Source: Candidatus Gastranaerophilales bacterium
Lineage (GTDB): Bacteria; Cyanobacteriota; Vampirovibrionia; Gastranaerophilales; Gastranaerophilaceae
Direction: 5' to 3'
Length of the DNA: 12,617 nucleotides
Assembly: GCA_900552525.1 (NCBI GenBank)
Contig: UNSK01000051.1
Span: 1 to 12,617, forward strand
The translations under genes and the position numbers were made by a program. Positions 1-5,644 of the stretch are shown in pieces (position 1 is the stretch's first letter; the number at the start of each line of letters is the position of its first letter). The notes beneath the pieces were generated by a model. That model searched no databases, was not told the DNA's origin, and saw only the letters and a list, made by a program, of their open reading frames with translations.

Positions 1-190
1 TAATTCTTTAAAAGAAACTTTAAAATATTTGAAAAATCATGCAAATAAAAAATCTGCAAAAGCGCCTGTTCTAGGTGAATTATGGAATATTTTCTCTTCA
101 AATAATGAGGCCTCTGAAAAAAATCCATATAAAGGTGAATTGTATGATTTTGAAATAGATAAGAATGCAAAAAACATTTTTGCAGCGTAA
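1..190 (+). CDS. 3' end of an unidentified protein gene (partial)
   Basis: An open frame enters from the left edge (first full codon at position 2) and ends at TAA 188-190, giving the last 62 residues. The tail is hydrophilic, rich in Lys, Asn and Glu, and ends FAA. No motif, membrane segment or repeat is visible. The stretch GELWNIFSSN followed by a charged tail could be the C-terminus of a cytoplasmic or secreted protein. Codon use is A/T-rich like the neighbours, and the frame is uninterrupted up to a strong hairpin 18 bp after the stop, which supports a real gene end. I do not recognise the family. Confidence 0.7.
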   Translation, partial: NSLKETLKYLKNHANKKSAKAPVLGELWNIFSSNNEASEKNPYKGELYDFEIDKNAKNIFAA

Positions 191-204
191 AAAGACTTCT
201 CCTC

Positions 205-234
205 AAAAGGCGCAGCTGGTATACCAGCTGCGCC
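205..234 (-). terminator. Hairpin terminator between convergent genes
   Basis: A perfect 12-bp inverted repeat (209-220 and 223-234, arm GGCGCAGCTGGT) with a 2-nt centre lies between the stop of the left-edge gene (190) and the stop of the minus-strand yhcH gene (241). Read on the minus strand the stem is followed by TTTT (208-205), so it fits an intrinsic terminator for yhcH best. On the plus strand it is followed by GCCTCGTTATATTT, a poorer U-tract, but the stem is strong enough to act in both directions. Its high GC content stands out in this A/T-rich region. Confidence 0.8.
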
Positions 235-240
235 GCCTCG

Positions 241-690
241 TTATATTTCAACTTTTACTATTACTTTTTTAACGCTCAATTTGTTGTCTGGAGTTAAAGA
301 CGGCTGGTGTGCATCCTGTGGATAAAATACGAGGAATTCACCTTCTTCCAGTGTCTGGTATGAACTGCATATATTGCAATGAAGAAACTCAATATCTTTT
401 TCTTTATCGTATTCTTTATCCGTTGTACAGTTTAAATAATCTGTTACTCCGACTTTTTCAAGTCCTTTTATCATATATTGAATATCTGCATATCTTCTAT
501 GCGCTTCATATGGGGCGTCATCTTTTGTAATGTAGCTTTGAACATTTGCAAAGATTTTTTCGCCGTCAATTAAATATCTGCCATCAGGGATATTTAGTAA
601 ATCATTATTTTTAAGCCATTCAAATCCCTGTTTTAGTCTTTCTGAAATTCCGTAGTAAGTATCTGCATTTGTTAGTTTATCTTTTATCAT
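241..690 (-). CDS. yhcH: YhcH/YjgK/YiaL (DUF386) family sugar anomerase-like protein
   Basis: The 149 residues match the usual ~150-residue length of the YhcH/YjgK/YiaL cupin-like family. Visible signatures are EAHRRYADIQY (62-72), the C-terminal strand FLVFYPQDAHQP (119-130) and the closing KKVIVKV (141-147). H64 and H128 sit where the family's metal-binding histidines lie. Established knowledge: E. coli YhcH is an anomerase that supplies open-chain N-acetylneuraminate to the aldolase, and relatives act on other sugars. A sialic-acid role here is inference, supported only loosely by a neuB-like gene ~8 kb away. The start ATG (690-688) has AGGT 6 nt upstream. The gene stands alone on the minus strand and ends at the hairpin 205-234. 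Confidence 0.88.
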   Translation of the reverse strand: MIKDKLTNADTYYGISERLKQGFEWLKNNDLLNIPDGRYLIDGEKIFANVQSYITKDDAPYEAHRRYADIQYMIKGLEKVGVTDYLNCTTDKEYDKEKDIEFLHCNICSSYQTLEEGEFLVFYPQDAHQPSLTPDNKLSVKKVIVKVEI

Positions 691-782
691 CGTATTACCT
701 TTCTAATATTAACTTAATAAATCTTAACAAATTAATACAAAAAAGGCAATTTATATTTAATAAATTACTTTATATTAATGTA

Positions 783-816
783 AGGTTAAAAGGTTATTTT
801 AAAATTACACAGGTTA
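783..816 (+). repeat. Three direct AGGTTA copies upstream of the coiled-coil gene
   Basis: AGGTTA occurs at 783-788, 791-796 and 811-816, all in the same orientation, just before the ribosome binding site (TAGGTAGG, about 825-832) of the gene starting at 839. The first two start 8 bp apart and the third starts 20 bp later. They could be regulator half-sites, or chance purine-rich sequence near a ribosome binding site. No confident -35/-10 pair is visible in 691-838. Confidence 0.3.
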
Positions 817-838
817 GTAAAAGTTAGGTAGGTTCACT

Positions 839-1354
839 ATGTTAATGGCATTCTGGGAAGTCCAGAGATTAACACGCGAAATAAATTACTTGGAACGGCA
901 GGCAATGGAAACCCGCAACCGACTTTCGAATTATCAAAAGTATGCGAGTGTTCTGGGCGGTTCAAGTGTTATGACAATGAACAACATTGCCGGAATTTCT
1001 GCCGAACTTTTACCGAGAGCGTCAATGTTTGCACAATTCTCTAATCAAGCAAGTTCAATGAGTGCAATGCAAAATCTTCAAACAATGAAGATGATGGGAC
1101 AGGTGCCTTGGACTGGTAATGCTTTAGCTCAGTATCAAATAGAGATGAGTGCATTTGCTAAGTTTAAAGAAGAGTCTATGAAGGCTCTTAAACAGCAGGA
1201 AGTTCAAATTCTTAATGAAAAGGAAAAAGAAATCCAGCTGGAAATGAATGAAATTGAGCAGCGACTTAAGATGAAGCGTGCGTACCTTGAGTCTGTAAAA
1301 CAACAGGCTGCTGAGGATGCAAGAAACAGCGCTCCTAAGTTCGGGCTCGGATAA
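839..1354 (+). CDS. Unrecognised Met-rich helical/coiled-coil protein
   Basis: This 171-residue protein has two predicted amphipathic coiled-coil helices. The first covers about residues 5-35 (repeated E/R/L spacing); the second covers about 105-160 and is highly charged (NEKEKEIQLEMNEIEQRL). They flank a Met/Ser/Gln-rich middle (about 40-100) with few charges. I count 15 Met (almost 9%) and no Cys. There is no signal peptide or membrane segment. The start ATG at 839 follows a good purine-rich site (AGGTAGG ending at 832); a second in-frame ATG at 845 is possible. The gene is monocistronic with a strong terminator at 1434-1460. The helix-loop-helix layout resembles small secretion substrates or chaperone-like flagellar/type III accessory proteins, but that is only a shape resemblance. 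I do not recognise the family. Confidence 0.85.
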   Translation: MLMAFWEVQRLTREINYLERQAMETRNRLSNYQKYASVLGGSSVMTMNNIAGISAELLPRASMFAQFSNQASSMSAMQNLQTMKMMGQVPWTGNALAQYQIEMSAFAKFKEESMKALKQQEVQILNEKEKEIQLEMNEIEQRLKMKRAYLESVKQQAAEDARNSAPKFGLG

Positions 1355-1433
1355 CAAGACTATTTAACTCTAAAAACTTATAGTGTGTAGAAAAATAGTG
1401 AAGTGTATACCTATTAACTTAATAATTCCCCTC

Positions 1434-1460
1434 GCCTCTCATCCAAGAGGCTTTTTTTTT
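1434..1460 (+). terminator. Rho-independent terminator
   Basis: GCCTCT (1434-1439), a 6-nt loop and AGAGGC (1446-1451) are followed by nine T (1452-1460). It lies 80 bp after the stop of the coiled-coil gene and 13 bp before the flagellin promoter, so it separates the two transcription units cleanly. Confidence 0.88.
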
Positions 1461-1472
1461 GCAATGTTTTGC

Positions 1473-1501
1473 TTGACAACTATACTAAGCCAGTATATAA
1501 T
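1473..1501 (+). promoter_or_regulatory. Perfect consensus sigma-70 promoter for flagellin
   Basis: TTGACA (1473-1478), a spacer of exactly 17 bp and TATAAT (1496-1501). Both hexamers match the housekeeping consensus fully. Transcription should begin near 1508, leaving a leader of about 140 nt before the flagellin ATG at 1651. No sigma-28-like (TAAA-N15-GCCGATAA) or sigma-54-like (GG-N10-GC) flagellar promoter was seen between 1461 and 1650. Confidence 0.88.
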
Positions 1502-1589
1502 AATTATATAAGGATATGTTGTACAATATGCAAAGTTTTGTCGAATCAATATTTGTAAAGGTTTTAACCCTTTGCCCTGAAACCCTTGT

Positions 1590-1635
1590 GGCTGTAGGGG
1601 GGGGGGGCTAAACCCCTTATTTTACAGGCCTTTTT
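1590..1635 (+). promoter_or_regulatory. Terminator-like hairpin in flagellin leader (candidate attenuator)
   Basis: GGCTGTA (1590-1596) can pair with TACAGGCC (1623-1630) with one bulged base. Inside that, GGGG from the poly-G tract can pair with CCCC (1613-1616) across CTAAA. Five T (1631-1635) follow the outer stem, the layout of an intrinsic terminator. Upstream C-runs (CCC at 1568-1570, 1575-1577 and 1583-1585) could instead pair with the G-run, giving a competing structure. The flagellin ribosome binding site GAGGTG (1640-1645) lies just beyond, so either transcription or translation could be affected. The structure is inferred by eye from complementarity. Confidence 0.5.
1597..1607 (+). 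repeat. Homopolymeric tract of 11 G in flagellin leader
   Basis: Eleven consecutive G on the coding strand, in a region otherwise about one-third GC. It lies between the promoter and the ribosome binding site of the flagellin gene, inside a predicted hairpin. G-tracts of this length are classic slipped-strand mutation sites in other bacteria. Whether length varies here cannot be seen from one sequence. Confidence 0.9.
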
Positions 1636-1650
1636 AAGTGAGGTGTTAAA

Positions 1651-3729
1651 ATGAAAATTAACACCAATCTTTCAAGTTTAATAGTTCAATCGAGTTTAAA
1701 ATCTTCTACGAATGGTTTAAATATTGCCATAGAGCGAATGACTAGTGGTTTTAGGATAAACCACGCCAAAGACAATGCTGCAAATTATTCAATAAATACA
1801 AAATTATCAACCAAAATAAGTGCCTATCAAGTTGCAGAAGAAAACGCTATGATGGGGTTGGATATGGTGCAGACAGCCGAGTCCTCTTTGAGTCATATTA
1901 GTGATGGTCTTTCACGTTTGCGCGCGCTTGCAACTCAGGCTCAAAACGGCACTTATGGGGATAAATCACTTGACGCAATCAATGCAGAAGCTAATTCACT
2001 TGCAACAGAAATCAATCGCATTTTTAAAACGGCAACATATAATGGCAAAAAGCTTCTGGATTCATATAAGGCTGAAATTCCGGACGATATCGGATGTCAA
2101 GTAGACCTCACTCCAAAATATAATGGTTTTATAGAAAATCCAATAGATTATTCAGAAGCTGAAGTTGCTGCAATGACTTCTTTAGCCGGTGTTGATGAAA
2201 CATCAGCAATTTCTGCCGGTCAATATTCTATATCCAGCGCAGAAGAACTTGCAAAATTAGCAAGAATGACAAATTCCGGACTAATTACTGGCGGCGAATT
2301 TGTTCTGGCCTCGGATATAGATTTATCAGCTTATTCTGCGGGGGCAGGGTGGACACCTATTGGTACATATGCAAATGATTTTCAAGCAAATTTTAGTGGG
2401 AACGGGCATACAATAACCAATTTACGTATTAACACAAATCAGAAGTTTTTCGGCTTATTTGGTAGAATTAATGGAGCCGATATTAAGAATGTTGGTCTGG
2501 TCAACTGTAATGTAATTAACACTGGAACTGATTGGAATCATGCGTATATTGGAACTCTGGTAGCAAGTACTGAGGCAGGTACAATTGAAAATTGTTTTTC
2601 AACAGGTATAGTGAATGGTTCTGTATGCGTTGGCGGATTAATTGGAGCTACACACCAGACTACAACCAAAAATTGTTATTCTGAATGTAATGTAACCGGT
2701 GTTGAAAATGTTGGTGGATTAATAGGTAATCCTGACGGAGCTGGTAATCACGTTGTAAATTGTTTTGCCTCTGGTACTGTAAAAGGAAATAAAAATGTTG
2801 GGGGACTTCTGGGCTGTATATCTTCAAGGGTTGAAAATTGTTATGCATCGGGTGCTGTATCTGGAAATGAAAGTGTTGGAGGATTAGTAGGTATGGGCTG
2901 GAGTTCATATAGGATTATCAATTCTCATAGCACAGGCAGTGTGAATGGTAAATTATATACAGGCGGGCTTGTTGGATGGAGAGGGAATGCAGGCATTACA
3001 TCAAACTGTTATGCTTCCGGTAATGTAAACGGCGAAAAATATACAGGTTCTGTATTTGGCTGTATAGAACTAACCCAGGGAAGAATTCAAGAATTTATCA
3101 ATGTGCATGGTTATGGAGAAGTTTCTGGTACAGAAGCTGTTGGAAGCTTTGCCGGAGGTGTATGTGTAAAAAAAGATGGAACATTGTACGGAGGGATTAG
3201 TATAACAGGATGTACTGTTATTAATCAAAATAATATTCCGCTGGTAGGTAATTTTCTTGAGCTCAATGGTTCCGTTTATTCAAATTTAGATTCTTATGAC
3301 ATGTCAGCCTGGTTAGCAGGAGTGTCAACAATTTATCTTCCTCCGGAAGAAACAACTTTGCAGGTCGGTATAAACTCGGATGCTAGTTCTTCTATAACAT
3401 TTAATACCACTGTTGAATATGGTTCATTTGATTTGTTATATGGTTTAAAAATGGAAGATGCCGGAACTCTTGAGCTTTTAGATTCAATAATTAAGCAGGT
3501 AAACGAGAAACAGACTGAAATCGGAGCTGTCCAAAATCGTTTAGAAAGTGTTCTTGAGCAGGTTGGTATTGCATATGAAAATTTGGTTTCAACTCAATCA
3601 ACAATCCGTGATGCAGATATCTCAAAAGAGAGCAGTGCTTATATCAGAAACCAAATATTGCAGCAAGCAAGTGCCACTCTACTTGCAACGGCTAACCAAA
3701 CTCCTGCTATAGCATTGCAGCTATTGTAA
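1651..3729 (+). CDS. fliC: Flagellin with GLUG-repeat variable domain
   Basis: This is the main flagellar filament subunit, exported through the flagellar type III channel. At 692 residues it is longer than the common 270-500. Residues 1-138 are the D0/D1 N-terminal region (SGFRINHAKDNAANYSI, then the LSRLRALATQAQNGT helix). Residues ~590-692 are the C-terminal D1/D0 (SIIKQVNEKQTEIGAVQNRL, TIRDADISKESSAYI, ending LQLL). Between them, residues ~190-505 are not a usual D2/D3 domain. They open with YSISSAEELAKLA, FSGNGHTITNLRI and FFGLFG, then carry repeated NC[YF]xxG...GGL[IV]G units typical of GLUG-motif beta-helix proteins such as surface adhesins and IgA-protease-type proteins. I count 13 Cys, very unusual for a flagellin. 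The start has GAGGTG 5 nt upstream. It is monocistronic, driven by a consensus promoter through a structured leader, and ends 18 bp from a convergent gene with no clear terminator. FlgL is less likely given the long classic N-terminal motif. Confidence 0.93.
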   Translation: MKINTNLSSLIVQSSLKSSTNGLNIAIERMTSGFRINHAKDNAANYSINTKLSTKISAYQVAEENAMMGLDMVQTAESSLSHISDGLSRLRALATQAQNGTYGDKSLDAINAEANSLATEINRIFKTATYNGKKLLDSYKAEIPDDIGCQVDLTPKYNGFIENPIDYSEAEVAAMTSLAGVDETSAISAGQYSISSAEELAKLARMTNSGLITGGEFVLASDIDLSAYSAGAGWTPIGTYANDFQANFSGNGHTITNLRINTNQKFFGLFGRINGADIKNVGLVNCNVINTGTDWNHAYIGTLVASTEAGTIENCFSTGIVNGSVCVGGLIGATHQTTTKNCYSECNVTGVENVGGLIGNPDGAGNHVVNCFASGTVKGNKNVGGLLGCISSRVENCYASGAVSGNESVGGLVGMGWSSYRIINSHSTGSVNGKLYTGGLVGWRGNAGITSNCYASGNVNGEKYTGSVFGCIELTQGRIQEFINVHGYGEVSGTEAVGSFAGGVCVKKDGTLYGGISITGCTVINQNNIPLVGNFLELNGSVYSNLDSYDMSAWLAGVSTIYLPPEETTLQVGINSDASSSITFNTTVEYGSFDLLYGLKMEDAGTLELLDSIIKQVNEKQTEIGAVQNRLESVLEQVGIAYENLVSTQSTIRDADISKESSAYIRNQILQQASATLLATANQTPAIALQLL
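2452..3156 (+). repeat. GLUG-type protein repeats inside flagellin
   Basis: Repeated units spaced mostly 26-29 residues apart cover flagellin residues 268-502. Glycine turns appear as GLFG (268), VGGLIG (327), VGGLIG (354), VGGLLG (383), VGGLVG (409), TGGLVG (437), TGSVFG (465) and VGSFAG (497). Each is preceded by an N-C/S-[YFH] step and a [TV]xG strand. The DNA copies have diverged, so this is an old protein repeat rather than a recent tandem duplication. A right-handed beta-helix or ladder fold is inferred from the motif. Confidence 0.85.
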
Positions 3730-3747
3730 AAATTTTTCTCCGAAGCG

Positions 3748-4914
3748 CTACCACCAGTAAGGATGTCTGTAATATCTCGGATAAAAGCTGTTATAACGCG
3801 ACCACTGAATTAAATTTTGTTCTTCTAATAACATATTCTGGCGTACAAGCTGACGAATCTGAATTTCTCGCTGTTCTGCTTCCTCCCTGCGCGCCTGCTC
3901 GGCAGCAAGTGTGGCATCCAGATGTTCCTGAGTATCATTCAAATCTTTGAAACACGCTGCAAGATTAGAGCCGCTATATCTTTTAATGCAGTCATTAGCG
4001 GTTTCGAAAAATTCACTCTGGCGTCTGTCCCAGTAAGTAATGTCTCCGGATAAGAGATTTTCGTTTCTGCTTTTTACTTTGAACCAGTCTGGTTTTTTAC
4101 AATAAGAAGTAATTTTTTTATATGCTTCATCAATTCTTTTTTGTTCTAATGGTGCAGTTAAATCATTGATTTTTACTATCATTGATGAAAGATTTTGTGA
4201 ATAAAATATTTGTTTTGCTCTGTATAAATTAATTAGTTTTTCGTCATTATTTGTTGTAGCATAGGCTACTTTCATATAGTTATCCGGATTCCCTGGGTCA
4301 AGCTTAACAAGAATCTTTGCTGCTGTATAAGCCTTTTGAGGATTTTTGGTGATGTTATAAATTGAATATAAAAGTTCCTGCGCAGCCAAATAAACACTGT
4401 CATTTGGTGGAATCTTTCCTGCATAATTCTCTGCATTCTTTAAATCCTGCATATAGTAGTAATTTTGCGCCATTTGAAATCTTGCCCACATATTCTGATT
4501 TATATAAGGGTAAAGATAATTGTTAGAGCTGATGTAATCTCCATTCTGTGAATAAAGTATTCCGAGTCTGTAATCTTTCGAAGCTTTCGGAAAAATATTA
4601 GTTTTATCAAGTTCTACAAGCTTTTTAGCATATTCTAAGGCAGAATGGAAATCTTTACTGTCAGTATAAATATAAATTAATCTTGCAATATTGGGCAGGT
4701 AATCTGGCATGAGCTTTTCAGCTTTTTTATATTTACCCTTCTGCATATACTTTTCATTTTTAAGAATTTTTTTGTACTCTTTATCTTTTGCAGACACAGA
4801 AGGTATAAATTTTACATTTAGATTCTCATCAAATTCATAATACTTTGTATAATCTGCTAAACAACAGGTTATAGAAAATATAAACAATGCAAAAATTAAA
4901 ACCGCTTTCCTCAT
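3748..4914 (-). CDS. Secreted TPR-like protein, last gene of the kinase operon
   Basis: The protein has 388 residues with an N-terminal signal peptide (MRKAVLIFALFIFSITCCLA, cleavage likely near residue 20). Helical TPR-like repeats follow (about 57-104, 112-135, 143-170, 177-210), with typical spacing as in GKYKKAEKLMPDYLPNIARL and AYTAAKILVKLDPGNP. A charged coiled coil spans ~325-368 (AEQARREEAEQREIQIRQL), and the tail is aromatic (YPRYYRHPYWW). Export is expected, to the periplasm or cell surface. A lipobox is not convincing (ITCC lacks the usual L-[AS]-[GA] before Cys). Its ATG overlaps the stop of the receiver gene (ATGA, 4911-4914), so translation is probably coupled. The stop lies 18 bp from the flagellin stop. 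TPR proteins are usually assembly or interaction scaffolds; its partner is unknown and I do not recognise a named family. Confidence 0.87.
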   Translation of the reverse strand: MRKAVLIFALFIFSITCCLADYTKYYEFDENLNVKFIPSVSAKDKEYKKILKNEKYMQKGKYKKAEKLMPDYLPNIARLIYIYTDSKDFHSALEYAKKLVELDKTNIFPKASKDYRLGILYSQNGDYISSNNYLYPYINQNMWARFQMAQNYYYMQDLKNAENYAGKIPPNDSVYLAAQELLYSIYNITKNPQKAYTAAKILVKLDPGNPDNYMKVAYATTNNDEKLINLYRAKQIFYSQNLSSMIVKINDLTAPLEQKRIDEAYKKITSYCKKPDWFKVKSRNENLLSGDITYWDRRQSEFFETANDCIKRYSGSNLAACFKDLNDTQEHLDATLAAEQARREEAEQREIQIRQLVRQNMLLEEQNLIQWSRYNSFYPRYYRHPYWW

Positions 4915-5294
4915 ACAACTCCAAGTGCTTCTTTATACGCAGAAAGACATTTTAGTGCAGTAGATTTAGGAATGCATTCAACACCAAGAGCATCTGCAAT
5001 ATGTCTAACATTATATGAAGCAGAAACTATTACTACCTTTGTATTAATATAACGACTGAATGTTTTAATTTGTTCAACAAGCCACTCGCCTGCAAATTTG
5101 GGCTCATAATTATTTTCCATCTGCAAGTCAGTAATTATAATGTCAAGAGGTTCTTCCTGCAAGAGAATATTATAGGCTTCTGATGCGCATTCTGCTGTTT
5201 TAATTTCAATATCAGAGCCGAACAATTCATACATAATATTAGAATTGTAATCACGCCAGCCCTTTACATCATCAACAACTAAAATTTTTTTCAT
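4911..5294 (-). CDS. Single-domain response regulator (CheY-like receiver)
   Basis: The start is taken at ATG 5294-5292, giving 127 residues beginning MKKILVVDD. A longer frame from 5354 adds 20 residues with unreceiver-like basic/Cys sequence and would overlap the upstream gene deeply; the chosen start gives the same ATGA 4-bp overlap seen at the next junction. All receiver landmarks are present: acidic pair D8/D9, phospho-acceptor D56 in DIIITDLQM, switch S91 in VVIVSAS and K110 in CIPKS. There is no output domain, so it should act by protein contact or as a phosphorelay step. The likely phosphodonor is the histidine kinase encoded at the head of the same operon. A CheY-like action on the flagellar motor is possible but not shown; no other chemotaxis gene is in the window. 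Confidence 0.92.
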   Translation of the reverse strand: MKKILVVDDVKGWRDYNSNIMYELFGSDIEIKTAECASEAYNILLQEEPLDIIITDLQMENNYEPKFAGEWLVEQIKTFSRYINTKVVIVSASYNVRHIADALGVECIPKSTALKCLSAYKEALGVV

Positions 5295-5641
5295 TTTCTT
5301 AAAACATCTGCTCCATCTAAATAAACAAAGTCCGGTACAAATCCTTCTCCGCAATTAATGACAATAAGAACTCTCAGACATTTTTGCAGACTGTTTGGAA
5401 CATCAAGCTCATTAAAGCACATCATTGGTACATTTTTCCATTTGAGATTAACTCTAGCATACTTAGCAGGAAAATCTGCGTTTAAATCATTTGTTAAAGT
5501 AAATATCGCATGTGATATTGTATCAATTTCTATGTTATTTTTCTTTACCATTTCTGTAAGCAGTTTAATAGTTGCTGCTCCAATCGCTTCTGGACTGTTT
5601 TCTTCAACTGTTATTGCGCCTCGTATTCCCTTTGAAATCAT
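5291..5641 (-). CDS. aroH: Chorismate mutase, AroH class
   Basis: This 116-residue protein matches monofunctional AroH-type chorismate mutase, which converts chorismate to prephenate on the Phe/Tyr pathway as a trimer in the cytoplasm. Signature segments are KGIRGAITVEENS, TLTNDLNADFPAKYAR, VPMMCFNELDVPNSL, QKCLRVLI and FVYLDGA. Residues corresponding to the Bacillus subtilis active site are all present: R7, F57, K60, R63, C75, E78, R90 and Y107. The catalytic set is thus intact and the enzyme is probably active. The start ATG (5641) has GAGGTG 6-7 nt upstream, inside the end of the NUDIX gene, whose stop is 3 bp away. The gene overlaps the receiver start by 4 bp. Its place between a NUDIX hydrolase and a receiver, away from other aromatic amino-acid genes, is unusual. 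Confidence 0.95.
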   Translation of the reverse strand: MISKGIRGAITVEENSPEAIGAATIKLLTEMVKKNNIEIDTISHAIFTLTNDLNADFPAKYARVNLKWKNVPMMCFNELDVPNSLQKCLRVLIVINCGEGFVPDFVYLDGADVLRK

Positions 5642-5644
5642 TTT

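Noticed and set aside
1508..1650. Cyclic-di-GMP or other known riboswitch in the flagellin leader
   Set aside because: I could not find conserved core motifs of GEMM or other familiar riboswitch classes; the leader is better described as C-runs plus a G-run hairpin.
2660..2908. Minus-strand 82-codon frame within the flagellin gene
   Set aside because: It arises from the regular composition of the GLUG repeat DNA and has no independent support.
4855..4880. Lipoprotein signal in the TPR protein
   Set aside because: The residues before the paired Cys (FSIT) do not fit the lipobox; a plain signal peptide cleaved after CLA is more likely.
5295..5354. 20-residue upstream extension of the receiver gene
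   Set aside because: The added Arg/Cys-rich residues are not receiver-like and lie within the chorismate mutase frame. The internal ATG at 5294 gives the standard receiver start and a 4-bp overlap like its neighbour.
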